From NCBI RefSeq assembly GCF_001280845.1, contig NZ_LGHP01000004.1, forward strand, positions 375,261-439,260: DNA of 64,000 nt, in the 5' to 3' direction. The stretch comes from Bacillus sp. FJAT-28004. Lineage in GTDB: Bacteria > Bacillota > Bacilli > Paenibacillales > Paenibacillaceae. Each line of letters starts with the position of its first letter. The stretch's first letter is position 1. Made by a program: the position numbers and the translations under genes. Shown in pieces: positions 9,739-18,344 of the stretch. A model generated the notes under the pieces. The model ran no database searches and was not told where the DNA came from. It saw only the letters and a program-made list of their open reading frames with translations.

Positions 9739-10203
9739 TTAAACTTCAGCAAGCGTAAAGCTTGTGATTTCTACCTTAATCAATTTCCCTTTTGGAATAA
9801 TGGGAGTAATTAAGTTGAGCAGCTTCGACTCAAGCGCATCTTCACCTTGAGAACCCTGCAGCTCTTCTGCTGTCATATCAGCAACAACACGGTTAATAAT
9901 AGGTCGAACTTCAATCTCAAGCAGTTTATCAAAATCTTCTTTTGTTTTCTTCTTATCAAGCTGGAAAGCAAAGCTCAAAATGACAACATATTCAGGATCT
10001 TTCAAGTTTCTTCTAAAGTCCTTTAATTCAGAAGTTACTTCTACACGCTCATCAGCCGATAAGGCTTTAACCTCAATGGTTTTTGTCTCCGTCGCCTGCT
10101 CCTTAGGGTCAGTGAAAAACGATTTGAACAAGATGATTGAAACGATTGCGATTAATGTTATAGATAGCAAAATAGTTATTAACCAAGGTATCATTTTCTT
10201 CAT
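9739..10203 (-). CDS. fliL: Flagellar basal body protein FliL
   Basis: FliL is a single-pass membrane protein associated with the stator and basal body. The 154-residue product has an N-terminal helix (ITILLSITLIAIVSIILF) followed by an extracytoplasmic FliL domain containing YVVILSFAFQLDKK. Its ATG overlaps the flbD stop as ATGA. Order flbD-fliL-fliM is standard for Bacillota. Confidence 0.92.
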   Translation of the reverse strand: MKKMIPWLITILLSITLIAIVSIILFKSFFTDPKEQATETKTIEVKALSADERVEVTSELKDFRRNLKDPEYVVILSFAFQLDKKKTKEDFDKLLEIEVRPIINRVVADMTAEELQGSQGEDALESKLLNLITPIIPKGKLIKVEITSFTLAEV

Positions 10204-10427
10204 GACGAGGGACCCTCCGTTTGCTCACTCTTTTGGGCCGCCGCAATAAGGCCAATTGTACGAAGATACTGCCCATTTAGCTGCAACAGTTCCGTTGTTT
10301 TTTCTTTTACAACCAGCTTCTTGCCAGTCGTAAGCGTAATAACCGTATCCGCTGATTCTTCAATCATTTCAATTAATAGTGCATTTATTGTGACCTTTGT
10401 TCCGTTCAACCGCGTTACGGTAATCAT
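10200..10427 (-). CDS. flbD: FlbD/SwrD-family flagellar protein
   Basis: This 75-residue protein begins MITVTRLNGTKVTINALLIE, the signature of the FlbD family. SwrD, the B. subtilis member, increases flagellar torque and swarming. Its small compact domain occupies about residues 1-60 and the tail is polar. It is coupled to fliL by an ATGA overlap. A GC-rich hairpin lies in the 55-base gap upstream of its ribosome-binding site. Confidence 0.9.
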   Translation of the reverse strand: MITVTRLNGTKVTINALLIEMIEESADTVITLTTGKKLVVKEKTTELLQLNGQYLRTIGLIAAAQKSEQTEGPSS

Positions 10428-10447
10428 CAGTTACCCCCTCACACCTT

Positions 10448-10466
10448 GGGAGGCGTTAAGCCTCCC
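10448..10466 (-). other. Perfect hairpin between flgG and flbD
   Basis: A 7-bp GGGAGGC/GCCTCCC stem with a 5-base loop lies in one of the few gaps of this operon, just before the flbD ribosome-binding site. No T tract follows on the minus strand, so it is not a canonical terminator. It may protect an RNA end or mark a processing site. Confidence 0.6.
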
Positions 10467-10482
10467 GCTCGTTATGACTTAC

Positions 10483-11301
10483 CTATCTTTTTAGATTAAC
10501 TACCTCTTGCAAAATTTCATCAGAAGTCGTAATGATACGTGAATTTGCTTGGAAACCACGTTGTGCAACGATCATTTCTGTAAATTCAGCAGTTAAGTCC
10601 ACGTTAGACATTTCTAGCTGACCAGAAATAATTGCGCCAGTTCCGAATTCTGGATCAGTCGCGAACGTCATGAAATCCTCAATAGAAGCATCCGGATTAG
10701 CATTAGCTGTTACACGGTACATATTGCCGCCTAGCTTCTCAAGACCACTAGGATTTACAACTTTGGCAACACCGAGCTGTGCAACTGCTTCCGTACCATC
10801 CGCCGTTACACCCATGATCGTTCCATCTTGACCGATAGAAAACGCCGTAATCGCTTCATCAAGCACGATTGGCTCTTGATCGACGCTTAGTACAAAGTAG
10901 CCGTCTCCGGTTACAAGTTGTCTATTCGAATCAAGCGTAAAGTTACCCGCACGCGTTAGAAGCATTTCGGAGTCTTCATTCGCTCTTACTACAAAGAAAC
11001 CGTCTCCGTCAATACGAAGGTCTGTAGGTTGGTTCGTTGTCATTGCACTTCCTGCGGTATGTACCGTATCGATAGAACCGATAGATACGCCGAGTCCGAT
11101 TTGCTTTGCGTTAACACCGCCACGCACGCCATCCTCAGGTGCGGTAACGCCCGCAACCGTCTGGCTTAAAATATCTTTGAACATCACACGGCCTGCTTTA
11201 AAACCAACGGTGTTCACGTTCGCAATATTGTTACCAATAACGTCAAGCTTTGTTTGAAAGCCGCGCATACCGGACACGCCCGAATACATCGATCTTAGCA
11301 T
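10483..11301 (-). CDS. flgG: Flagellar hook/rod protein (FlgG/FlgE type)
   Basis: This is the hook-basal-body protein of the flagellar operon. In B. subtilis this locus was annotated flgG and encodes the hook protein FlgE. The 272-residue product starts MLRSMYSGVSGMRGFQ, has the signature NNIANVNTVGFKAGR, a central beta-rich domain, and the conserved C-terminal motif VDLTAEFTEMIVAQRGFQANS. The start has TAGGAGG. Size (about 264 in B. subtilis) and position after flgD suggest it is the hook protein rather than a distal rod protein, but sequence alone does not settle that. Confidence 0.9.
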   Translation of the reverse strand: MLRSMYSGVSGMRGFQTKLDVIGNNIANVNTVGFKAGRVMFKDILSQTVAGVTAPEDGVRGGVNAKQIGLGVSIGSIDTVHTAGSAMTTNQPTDLRIDGDGFFVVRANEDSEMLLTRAGNFTLDSNRQLVTGDGYFVLSVDQEPIVLDEAITAFSIGQDGTIMGVTADGTEAVAQLGVAKVVNPSGLEKLGGNMYRVTANANPDASIEDFMTFATDPEFGTGAIISGQLEMSNVDLTAEFTEMIVAQRGFQANSRIITTSDEILQEVVNLKR

Positions 11302-11363
11302 TTTTGTAATTCCTCCTAGGGAATGGTTTAAAATCTTATGGGCTTTAAATGTATGTTAGCACT

Positions 11364-11391
11364 ATCATAAGCTGCTTCAATCGATCCACAA
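11364..11391 (-). promoter_or_regulatory. Possible internal promoter upstream of flgG
   Basis: TTGTGG and TATGAT with a 16-base spacer occur in the 116-base gap between the TIGR02530 gene and flgG, an unusually large gap for this operon. It could boost expression of flgG and downstream genes. The match is modest and may be chance. Confidence 0.3.
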
Positions 11392-11417
11392 CTTGAGGCT
11401 CCCTGATAGGTCCAGCC

Positions 11418-11795
11418 TTACGATAATATAATAGCGCTATCTATTTGCGTAAATACGTTGTTTCGCATTTGTCCGCCATCCATTGCGGTAACCACTGTAC
11501 GGCTTGGGACATTCACAATCATTGCAATATCTCGAAAAACAATTAATGAATCCTGAGCGCCTTTGGATGCAGCCTCTTCAACCGCGTTCATTATTTTGGT
11601 TAATGACTCTGGTTGTAAGTTTATGCCTCGCTGCTGCATTCTCACCTCAGCATGATGACTAAACTTTAGAACCTTGCCATTAAGAATCTCTTGAAATTCC
11701 GAAGGCTGAGCTGAACGGTTCGCAACTGTCTTATTAGGCTGCAAAGGTGTCGACTTAACCGGAAAAATATGACCGATTTTCATGCCTTCATTCAT
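11418..11795 (-). CDS. TIGR02530-family flagellar operon protein
   Basis: This 125-residue protein matches the small family often found between flgD and flgG in Bacillota flagellar operons. Its core is FSHHAEVRMQQRGINL followed by a compact domain with VNVPSRTVVTAMDG near the C terminus. Its ATG overlaps the flgD stop by one base (TAATG). The exact role is not established, although the position suggests hook or cap assembly. No membrane segment or signal peptide is visible. Confidence 0.85.
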   Translation of the reverse strand: MNEGMKIGHIFPVKSTPLQPNKTVANRSAQPSEFQEILNGKVLKFSHHAEVRMQQRGINLQPESLTKIMNAVEEAASKGAQDSLIVFRDIAMIVNVPSRTVVTAMDGGQMRNNVFTQIDSAIILS

Positions 11796-12319
11796 TATTT
11801 ATCAGCCCCTTCCTCAGCACCAGCTGAATCAGGAGGATTCTTGTCTTCGTCTTCACCCGTAGGATCCTCTGGAGACGTTGTCTCACCATTTGATTCTGAG
11901 ATAGATGTGACGTAATCAAGAGCCACCTCAGCTCCGCCTACTCTTGCATAGAGGAGGCCTTCCTTCGAAATAATGGAATCAACTACGCCTTTAACGGTTT
12001 TGATTTCACCAGCATCATCATATTCATTCCATTCAATCGTTTTACCGATCAAGCTAGATGCTGAACCAATGTTCTGGCGCATTAAAGATAGTTCGGTGGA
12101 CATATTCATAAGCTGCTCTACAGAAGTGAATTGTGCCATCTGAGCGATAAACTCTTTATCTTGAAGCGGCTGCATGGGATCCTGGTTACGAAGCTGCGTG
12201 ACTAGAATACTTAGAAATTGATCTTTTCCAAGCGTATCCGTTTTTTTGTTAGCTGCGGCTTGTACATTTTCTTTGCTGTAATTCGGCCAAACTACGCGAG
12301 TAGAAATGCTATCTGCCAT
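11795..12319 (-). CDS. flgD: Flagellar hook cap protein FlgD
   Basis: FlgD forms the scaffold at the tip of the growing hook. The 174-residue product carries the conserved N-terminal motif LGKDQFLSILVTQLRNQDP and QFTSVEQLMN. A short beta domain follows, and the tail is very acidic (rich in Glu/Asp/Gly over the last 35 residues). The start has GGAGGTGATCGG. It lies directly after fliK, its usual partner. Confidence 0.94.
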   Translation of the reverse strand: MADSISTRVVWPNYSKENVQAAANKKTDTLGKDQFLSILVTQLRNQDPMQPLQDKEFIAQMAQFTSVEQLMNMSTELSLMRQNIGSASSLIGKTIEWNEYDDAGEIKTVKGVVDSIISKEGLLYARVGGAEVALDYVTSISESNGETTSPEDPTGEDEDKNPPDSAGAEEGADK

Positions 12320-12360
12320 TTCCGATCACCTCCGATCTCTCTAACCCTCTGCTTGCTCCA

Positions 12361-13731
12361 CTACGCTTTAACGTTTATGCCTCTGCCAAATCCAAGACCC
12401 TGGATAGATGCTTGTTCAATCATTTCGGTTTCAAATTGAGCCTCGCTTACGCTATCTTCACCATTATTCATATGCCGGTTAGATGCTTGCTGCTGATTGC
12501 TTCCTTGTCCGTGCTGCTGCTGAAATAGCTGCGCAGCTGATTGACCTTGCGAAACCTCAAGCTTGTCTACCATAAGACCTTGTGCTTGAAGAGCGGATCT
12601 TAGTTGAGCCATTTGGTTATCTAACATATCCTTAGCCATTGCAGTATCCGTTTGGAAGATAGCGGTCAGAAGTCCATTCTGCATCGTTATTCTTACGTCA
12701 ACTTGACCTAAATGCTCAGGGAAAAGCATCAGTTTAGCTTCTGAAACACCATTCATTGTCGTTAGATCAAATTTCTGTACAATCATGCCCGTCATCGATT
12801 TGGCAAATTCATCAGCAACAACGAATGAGGTTGCCGCTCCTGCATTAGCAACGAGAGACGTGAATGTCCGCATAACATCCGAATTGTTTGTTCCAAGCTG
12901 CATTTGCGGAATCAATTCGATAGTAGAGTCCGATGCTTCAGTTGCAATTGCTTGCTCCATACCCTGAACTGCCGTTGCTAATAGTGCAGGATGAGCCGTT
13001 TGCTGGGATAGTCTTTGCAAAAATGTACTAACGTCAGCCTGTTGTGCATTTTGAGCTGTAAACAGTTGTTGAGTAAAAGCGGTCGATTTCGTATGAGTCT
13101 TAGTCGTATCCACCGGCTCGCCTTCCAAAATCGCTGTTAACGCTTGAAGCTGCTGTGCTACCAAAACGGTTGGCTCTTGTTGCCCAATCAGCTTTGTTGT
13201 TCCCTGCTGAAGCATCACTTGTAATTGCAGCAACGTATCTTGCAGGTTTGACTTCATGTTTACTGCATTTTGCACCTCTAGCGGAGTAGAAGGACTTCCC
13301 TCTTCGCCTGTAAGCTGGCTAATCGATTGTTGAATGACGGGCACTGGAATTCCAAGAAGAGCAAGTAAAGCATTCATTTGATCCAATACGGCTTCTAACT
13401 GCTGAAGCTGTTCATTGTCTTCAAGCGGTGTTTTCCCTTCTTCTCCATTCGTTGTATCCAGCTGCTCGATCAAACCATCAATGATTGACATGAGTTCCGA
13501 TAACGTTGGTGCAACTGCAGCTCCATCCACCCCATTCGGAGCTTCCTTAGAAACGTTTGCAACCAATGGTGTGCCTGGTGCCTGACTGCTGTTGTTAGCA
13601 GCTTCGCCATTCATTTGCTGCACTAATGTTTTCTGAAAAGCGGCTCCATTTGTGCTGTTGCTTGCTTGTCCAGCTTGTGCTGCTTGTGCTTGCGGCTGAG
13701 CTACAGCAACTTGTGAAATATTCATCTCCAT
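12361..13731 (-). CDS. fliK: Flagellar hook-length control protein FliK
   Basis: FliK measures hook length and triggers the FlhB specificity switch. The 456-residue product is Gln/Ala-rich and low in complexity over its first 330 residues. The C-terminal hook-length control domain contains LMLFPEHLGQVDVRITM and a helix ending LRSALQAQGLMVDKLEV. I chose the ATG at 13731, which is 5 bases downstream of GGAGGTGA; the in-frame GTG three codons earlier overlaps that site. A second protein with a FliK-like C-terminal domain is at 34531-36372. Confidence 0.92.
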   Translation of the reverse strand: MEMNISQVAVAQPQAQAAQAGQASNSTNGAAFQKTLVQQMNGEAANNSSQAPGTPLVANVSKEAPNGVDGAAVAPTLSELMSIIDGLIEQLDTTNGEEGKTPLEDNEQLQQLEAVLDQMNALLALLGIPVPVIQQSISQLTGEEGSPSTPLEVQNAVNMKSNLQDTLLQLQVMLQQGTTKLIGQQEPTVLVAQQLQALTAILEGEPVDTTKTHTKSTAFTQQLFTAQNAQQADVSTFLQRLSQQTAHPALLATAVQGMEQAIATEASDSTIELIPQMQLGTNNSDVMRTFTSLVANAGAATSFVVADEFAKSMTGMIVQKFDLTTMNGVSEAKLMLFPEHLGQVDVRITMQNGLLTAIFQTDTAMAKDMLDNQMAQLRSALQAQGLMVDKLEVSQGQSAAQLFQQQHGQGSNQQQASNRHMNNGEDSVSEAQFETEMIEQASIQGLGFGRGINVKA

Positions 13732-13777
13732 TTTTCTCACCTCCTTTCTAATTAGAGGGAAAACAAAAGGTCAGTCA

Positions 13778-14683
13778 TTAACTTCCTGACATTAATTTGG
13801 ATACGATTTGTGCTGTCGTTGTTTCATTTATTCCAGACATTTCAGCTATAATAGACGATCTTGTTTGATTGTCCACTGCATTTAAAATACGAAGAACTTT
13901 GCTTGGACTTACATCTACCATTTTGATCAGTAGTTCCGCAGCGCTCTTTGCATTCATAGCTGTAAACGTTGCACTTAATTGCTCCTGATCAAGAACGGAT
14001 GATGCAGGTTTTGTTGTTGGCGACTTCTGCGAGTCGAGTCTGGCTTGAAGCGCGGCAATTTGCAAATCCTTTGCTTGCACGTTATCCTTCAACTTCATAG
14101 CTGCGTCAGCAGCCGTCTGTGGATTCATTTTCTCCATAATGCGTACTCGATCGTCTGGCCGCATGTTTGCAAATACGAGTACCATCTCTTCTAAACTCAT
14201 ACTTTGCAAGATTGGAGCAGCTTTACTTGGCGTTATTTTTGAAAACATACTTGCGAGTTCTTGAATTTTCGCTTGATACTGCTCATCCTCGAGTAATTGT
14301 TCGTCGTTAACGCCTTTTAGCTGAGTATTATCACTTTCTAAGTCCTTAACCTCTTGCTCAAGCGTTGCCTTTGTTTGATTCGCAGCTGCCAATTCACTTT
14401 CAATTGCAGTAAGCTGTGTTTGCAAATCTGCAATTTTGGCTGACATGTTCGCTGTCTTCAAAGCTTCATCATTTCCAGGACCGCCTGTAACCTTTGGCTC
14501 GGGAAGCACGTCTTTTAAGAATGGAACTGAGTTGCCGGCTTCCAGCATTTTATTGCGAAAATCAATATTGAACAAGGTATACAAGACGCCGAGCAATACG
14601 ATTGCAAATAAGATCGGTGTCATCAAAAACATAATTCTCTCTAGGGTGCTATAGCCTTGCTTTTCATTATCCGTACCCGCCAA
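13778..14683 (-). CDS. ylxF: MotE/YlxF-like flagellar operon membrane protein
   Basis: This protein of about 301 residues corresponds by position to B. subtilis ylxF and resembles the MotE family. One N-terminal membrane helix (MTPILFAIVLLGVLYTLF) is followed by a coiled coil of about 60 residues. Two MgtE-N-like helical repeats contain ITPSKAAPILQSM and DVSPSKVLRILNA. MotE chaperones MotC in proteobacteria; the Bacillota homologue may stabilise motor or export parts, which is inference. A TTG at 14683, 9 bases after GGGAG, is the better-spaced start; an upstream GTG at 14689 is possible. Confidence 0.8.
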   Translation of the reverse strand: MAGTDNEKQGYSTLERIMFLMTPILFAIVLLGVLYTLFNIDFRNKMLEAGNSVPFLKDVLPEPKVTGGPGNDEALKTANMSAKIADLQTQLTAIESELAAANQTKATLEQEVKDLESDNTQLKGVNDEQLLEDEQYQAKIQELASMFSKITPSKAAPILQSMSLEEMVLVFANMRPDDRVRIMEKMNPQTAADAAMKLKDNVQAKDLQIAALQARLDSQKSPTTKPASSVLDQEQLSATFTAMNAKSAAELLIKMVDVSPSKVLRILNAVDNQTRSSIIAEMSGINETTTAQIVSKLMSGS

Positions 14684-14720
14684 TTCCACTCACTCCCTCT
14701 AGCCGGTGTCACTCATCACT

Positions 14721-15167
14721 TTATGGGGTTGGTATCATGAAACGGACGCTTGCCATCTCATCTAGTTCGTTCTGCTCTTTTATTTGCATCGCATACTGGA
14801 ACCGATCACGCGCATGATCTTTTGCTTTAAGCCACACTTTCTCATCTTTCATTTTGTCTGAAAGTTTAAGTCTGCTTTGCTCAACCGCCTTCTGTGCTTG
14901 CAACACATCTTTCAATTTGCTTGTTATACAAGTTACTAAATAGTCCAAATATTGCTGAATGACTTGAAGCTCCGATAAGGGAACAGCAGTCCGAGAAGAT
15001 TCATGCAGCTTATATTCCCATTCTTGTTGCTTCGCACGCAGCTGCTCTAACGACAGTTCCTCCGCCGCTAGAGCACCGATAGCCGATGAAAGAATCCATT
15101 CCGCCTGTGTTTTTTCACTAGACTTTAAATCAATAACCTTTTGAAAAGTATAACGAAACGATGCCAT
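14721..15167 (-). CDS. fliJ: Flagellar export chaperone FliJ
   Basis: FliJ is the coiled-coil stalk of the FliI ATPase ring and an export chaperone escort. The product of about 148 residues starts MASFRYTFQKVIDLKSSEK and is almost entirely predicted coiled coil. The ATG at 15167 is favoured; a TTG four codons upstream sits too close to AGGAG. It follows fliI by 8 bases. Confidence 0.9.
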   Translation of the reverse strand: MASFRYTFQKVIDLKSSEKTQAEWILSSAIGALAAEELSLEQLRAKQQEWEYKLHESSRTAVPLSELQVIQQYLDYLVTCITSKLKDVLQAQKAVEQSRLKLSDKMKDEKVWLKAKDHARDRFQYAMQIKEQNELDEMASVRFMIPTP

Positions 15168-15175
15168 CTCGTGAT

Positions 15176-16501
15176 TCAACTCCTGTAGAAGTCAGTAATT
15201 AAACGACTTTGAGCTTCCTCTAAGCTCACCTTTTCATTGGTTTTTTGCTTTGTGTAGCTTTGAATCGGTTCAATAAATTCAAGTGCCATATCAATTTCTA
15301 CATTTGTTCCTCGTTGGTACGCCCCTATATTGATAAGGTCTTCCGAATCTTTATATGTAGCTAACATTTTTTTAAGTTCATTCGCCGCATCCTGTTGCTC
15401 TTCCGTTACAATTTCCTTCATGACACGGCTGACAGAAGCTAAAACATCGATGGCAGGAAAATGACCTTTGTGAGCTAAATGACGACTTAACACGATATGT
15501 CCGTCCAATATTCCGCGGACAGCATCCGCGATGGGTTCATTCATATCGTCACCATCAACTAGAACGGTGTAAAAAGCGGTGATCGAGCCTGTCGGTCCTG
15601 TCCCTGCACGTTCCAAAAGCTTTGGCAATGCTGCGAAAACGGAAGGCGTATAACCTCTCGTAGCCGGCGGTTCTCCAATAGCTAGGCCTACTTCACGTAG
15701 AGCCATCGCATACCTTGTAACGGAATCCATCATCAACATCACGTCTAGACCGCGATCGCGAAAATATTCAGCGATGGAAGTCGCAATTAATGCGCCTTTC
15801 ATACGAATGAGTGCAGGCTGATCCGAAGTTGCCACAATAACTACCGAACGCGATAAGCCTTCTGGGCCAAGATCCTTTTCGATAAATTCGAGCACCTCAC
15901 GTCCACGCTCGCCGATCAAGGCGATTACGTTGACATCTGCTGATGTATTGCGCGCAATCATCCCTAGCAGTGTGCTCTTGCCAACACCAGAGCCAGCAAA
16001 TATGCCTACCCGCTGACCACGACCGACAGTAAGAAGTCCGTCGATCGCTCTTACACCAATACCGAGCGGTTCAACGACACGCGGACGTTTAAGCGGATTA
16101 CTAGGTTCATTATAAGTAGAATAATGTGGCATGCGTCTAGGCAAAAATGACCCATCTAGTGGATTTCCGAGCCCATCAAGCACTTTGCCAAGCAGCTCTG
16201 ATCCGACTTGAACCGTCAAAGGTTTACCCGTACCTACGACATCACAGCCTGGACTAATAGACTGAAGGTCGCCAAGTGGCATCAAGATGACTTTATTATC
16301 ACGAAATCCAACAACTTCGGCTTTTATAGGCTTAGCACCTTTGGATGGATAAATAAAGCAAACGTCACCTATACTTGCATCCGGTCCTTCTGATTCTACC
16401 GTTAGGCCGATGACCTGAGTGACTTTGCCATTAACCCGTACGGGATCAAGCGGCTGCAAATGCTCAATATACTTAAGTACATCCAGATTATTCACTATCA
16501 T
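15176..16501 (-). CDS. fliI: Flagellum-specific ATPase FliI
   Basis: FliI is the export ATPase, related to the F1 beta subunit. The product of about 441 residues has a Walker A motif GSGVGKST, the family segment GERGREVLEFIEKDLG, and Walker B LMMDSVTRYAMA. Start choice is uncertain: ATGs at 16501 and 16507 both overlap the end of fliH, and an upstream in-frame extension reaches 16537. Position between fliH and fliJ is canonical. Confidence 0.96.
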   Translation of the reverse strand: MIVNNLDVLKYIEHLQPLDPVRVNGKVTQVIGLTVESEGPDASIGDVCFIYPSKGAKPIKAEVVGFRDNKVILMPLGDLQSISPGCDVVGTGKPLTVQVGSELLGKVLDGLGNPLDGSFLPRRMPHYSTYNEPSNPLKRPRVVEPLGIGVRAIDGLLTVGRGQRVGIFAGSGVGKSTLLGMIARNTSADVNVIALIGERGREVLEFIEKDLGPEGLSRSVVIVATSDQPALIRMKGALIATSIAEYFRDRGLDVMLMMDSVTRYAMALREVGLAIGEPPATRGYTPSVFAALPKLLERAGTGPTGSITAFYTVLVDGDDMNEPIADAVRGILDGHIVLSRHLAHKGHFPAIDVLASVSRVMKEIVTEEQQDAANELKKMLATYKDSEDLINIGAYQRGTNVEIDMALEFIEPIQSYTKQKTNEKVSLEEAQSRLITDFYRS

Positions 16502-17327
16502 AGGCATGACCCCGTTCTTCGCCGCTGTGATGAGCAAGATGTATTAATTCTTTTTTGATCTCAGCAAGCTGTGTGTCAATTCGAGCGTCTATGCTGCCAA
16601 ACGATGAGCGAATGACACAACCATTGTCCTTCACTGTGGAATCAGGCAAAATTTGCAATTCTGCTTGCGAATCGATAGCAAAGTGAAGTTCTTCCCTTGC
16701 GGCTTGTACAAATGCAAGCTGACTAGGTGCGACACATAGTGTAATAACACCTTGTTCTCTGCGTCTTGACAATGATTTGCGAATCAGCTCGATCGCCATT
16801 TCAGGAGCTAGCGTTAGCTGCTGCCCAATAATTTTTTCGGCAATCTCACAGCTTAGTTCAACAAGAAACGGTTCTGCTTCCTGAATGATTTGTTCTCTCA
16901 TTTGAAATGCAGTTTTTAGCACATCCGAAGCTTCAGCCAGCTTTTGCTCCCAGATCTCACGCATTTCCTTTTCGGAATGCGCAGCTCCTTCGGCATAACC
17001 AAGATCATAACCTGATTGCCTGGATGCTTCTGATTCTGCTTCATCTTCTGTACGTTTTTCGAGCCACCATACATCGATTTGCTGCTGTGTTTCAGCAAGA
17101 AGCTTTTCACTTTCTTCTGCTGCATCGCGCAGTCTCTCTTCTGCATAAAGCTGAGCATCATTCAATATTTGGTCTCGCAAAGTTATCGTTTCTTCATCCG
17201 GAACAGGTTCAGTATCCTCTTCCTGACCAATCGCTTCATTGATTTCAAGATTCCGTTGATGCAGCCATTCCAGCTGCTTCAATTGATCAAGAGTAATCAC
17301 ACTCGAGGATTTGATCAAATTAGACAA
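16488..17327 (-). CDS. fliH: Flagellar export regulator FliH
   Basis: FliH binds FliI and anchors it to the C ring. The product of about 279 residues has a long charged coiled coil with AGYDLGYAEG-type Gly-x3-Gly spacing (GYDLGYAEGAAHSEKE), followed by a C-terminal domain like the stator of V-type ATPases. The best start is TTG at 17327, 9 bases after GGAGGAG, which overlaps the fliG stop by 8 bases. An open extension upstream reaches 17366 but lacks a ribosome-binding site. Confidence 0.9.
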   Translation of the reverse strand: MSNLIKSSSVITLDQLKQLEWLHQRNLEINEAIGQEEDTEPVPDEETITLRDQILNDAQLYAEERLRDAAEESEKLLAETQQQIDVWWLEKRTEDEAESEASRQSGYDLGYAEGAAHSEKEMREIWEQKLAEASDVLKTAFQMREQIIQEAEPFLVELSCEIAEKIIGQQLTLAPEMAIELIRKSLSRRREQGVITLCVAPSQLAFVQAAREELHFAIDSQAELQILPDSTVKDNGCVIRSSFGSIDARIDTQLAEIKKELIHLAHHSGEERGHAYDSE

Positions 17328-18333
17328 TGATATCGTCTCCTCCACCGCGGGCGATGATGATTTCACCTGACTCTTCTAATCTGCGAATGGTAGCAACAAT
17401 ACGAGTCTGCGCTTCTTCAACATCACGAAGCCGCACTGGTCCCATAAATTCCATTTCTTCTTTGAATGTTTCAGCCATACGCTTCGACATATTGCGGAAG
17501 ATAGCTTCTCTAACCTCTTCACTTGCAACTTTAAGCGCAAGTTGAAGATCCGAATTCTCGATATCGCGTATGATCCGTTGAATCGAGCGATTGTCGATAT
17601 TGACAATATCCTCGAATACGAACATCCGTTTTTTGATTTCTTCTGCAAGCTCTGGATCTTGAATTTCAAGCGCATCGAGAATGGTACGCTCTGTTCCGCG
17701 ATCGACACCATTCAATATTTGAACGATCGAATCGATACCGCCGGCATTCGTGTAATCCTGCGTAACAGTTGCGGATAGCTTTTGCTCTAGCACTCTTTCT
17801 ACTTGCGAAATAACTTCTGGCGATGTGCTATCCATCAAAGCAATCCGCCTTGCAACTTCCGCTTGTTTCTCTTGCGGCAGCGAAGAAAGGATATGGGATG
17901 ATTGCTCAGATTGCAAATAAGATAATACTAAAGCAATTGTCTGAGCGTTCTCATTTTGAATAAAATTCAAAATTTGAGTAGGCTCGGCTTTTCTAGCAAA
18001 GTCAAATGGTCTTACTTGCAGTGTTGCCGTCAATCGGTTAATAACCTCAAGAGCCTTCTGTTCACCAAGTGCTTTCTCCAAAATGTCTTTTGCGTAAGAA
18101 ATGCCGCCTTGCGTGATGTACTCTTGAGCCATACAGATTTGATGGAATTCGCTTAAAATCGTTTCACGATCAAGACTGTCAACTTTACGAACATTTGCGA
18201 TTTCAAGTGTTAGCTGTTCAATTTCTTCATCCCGTAAATGCTTGAATATTTGTGATGATACATCAGGTCCAAGCGTTATGAGTAAAATGGCAGCTTTCTG
18301 TCGACCTGATAATCCTTGCATTGATTTTGCCAC
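17320..18333 (-). CDS. fliG: Flagellar motor switch protein FliG
   Basis: FliG is the torque-generating rotor protein linking the MS ring to the C ring. The 337-residue product starts at GTG followed by AKSMQGLSGRQKAAILLITL. It has three armadillo-like domains including FVFEDIVNIDNRSIQRI, and charged C-terminal residues used for stator contact. The GTG at 18333 lies 6 bases after GAGGTG. It follows fliF by 11 bases. Confidence 0.96.
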   Translation of the reverse strand: MAKSMQGLSGRQKAAILLITLGPDVSSQIFKHLRDEEIEQLTLEIANVRKVDSLDRETILSEFHQICMAQEYITQGGISYAKDILEKALGEQKALEVINRLTATLQVRPFDFARKAEPTQILNFIQNENAQTIALVLSYLQSEQSSHILSSLPQEKQAEVARRIALMDSTSPEVISQVERVLEQKLSATVTQDYTNAGGIDSIVQILNGVDRGTERTILDALEIQDPELAEEIKKRMFVFEDIVNIDNRSIQRIIRDIENSDLQLALKVASEEVREAIFRNMSKRMAETFKEEMEFMGPVRLRDVEEAQTRIVATIRRLEESGEIIIARGGGDDIIV

Positions 18334-18344
18334 ATGAACCACCT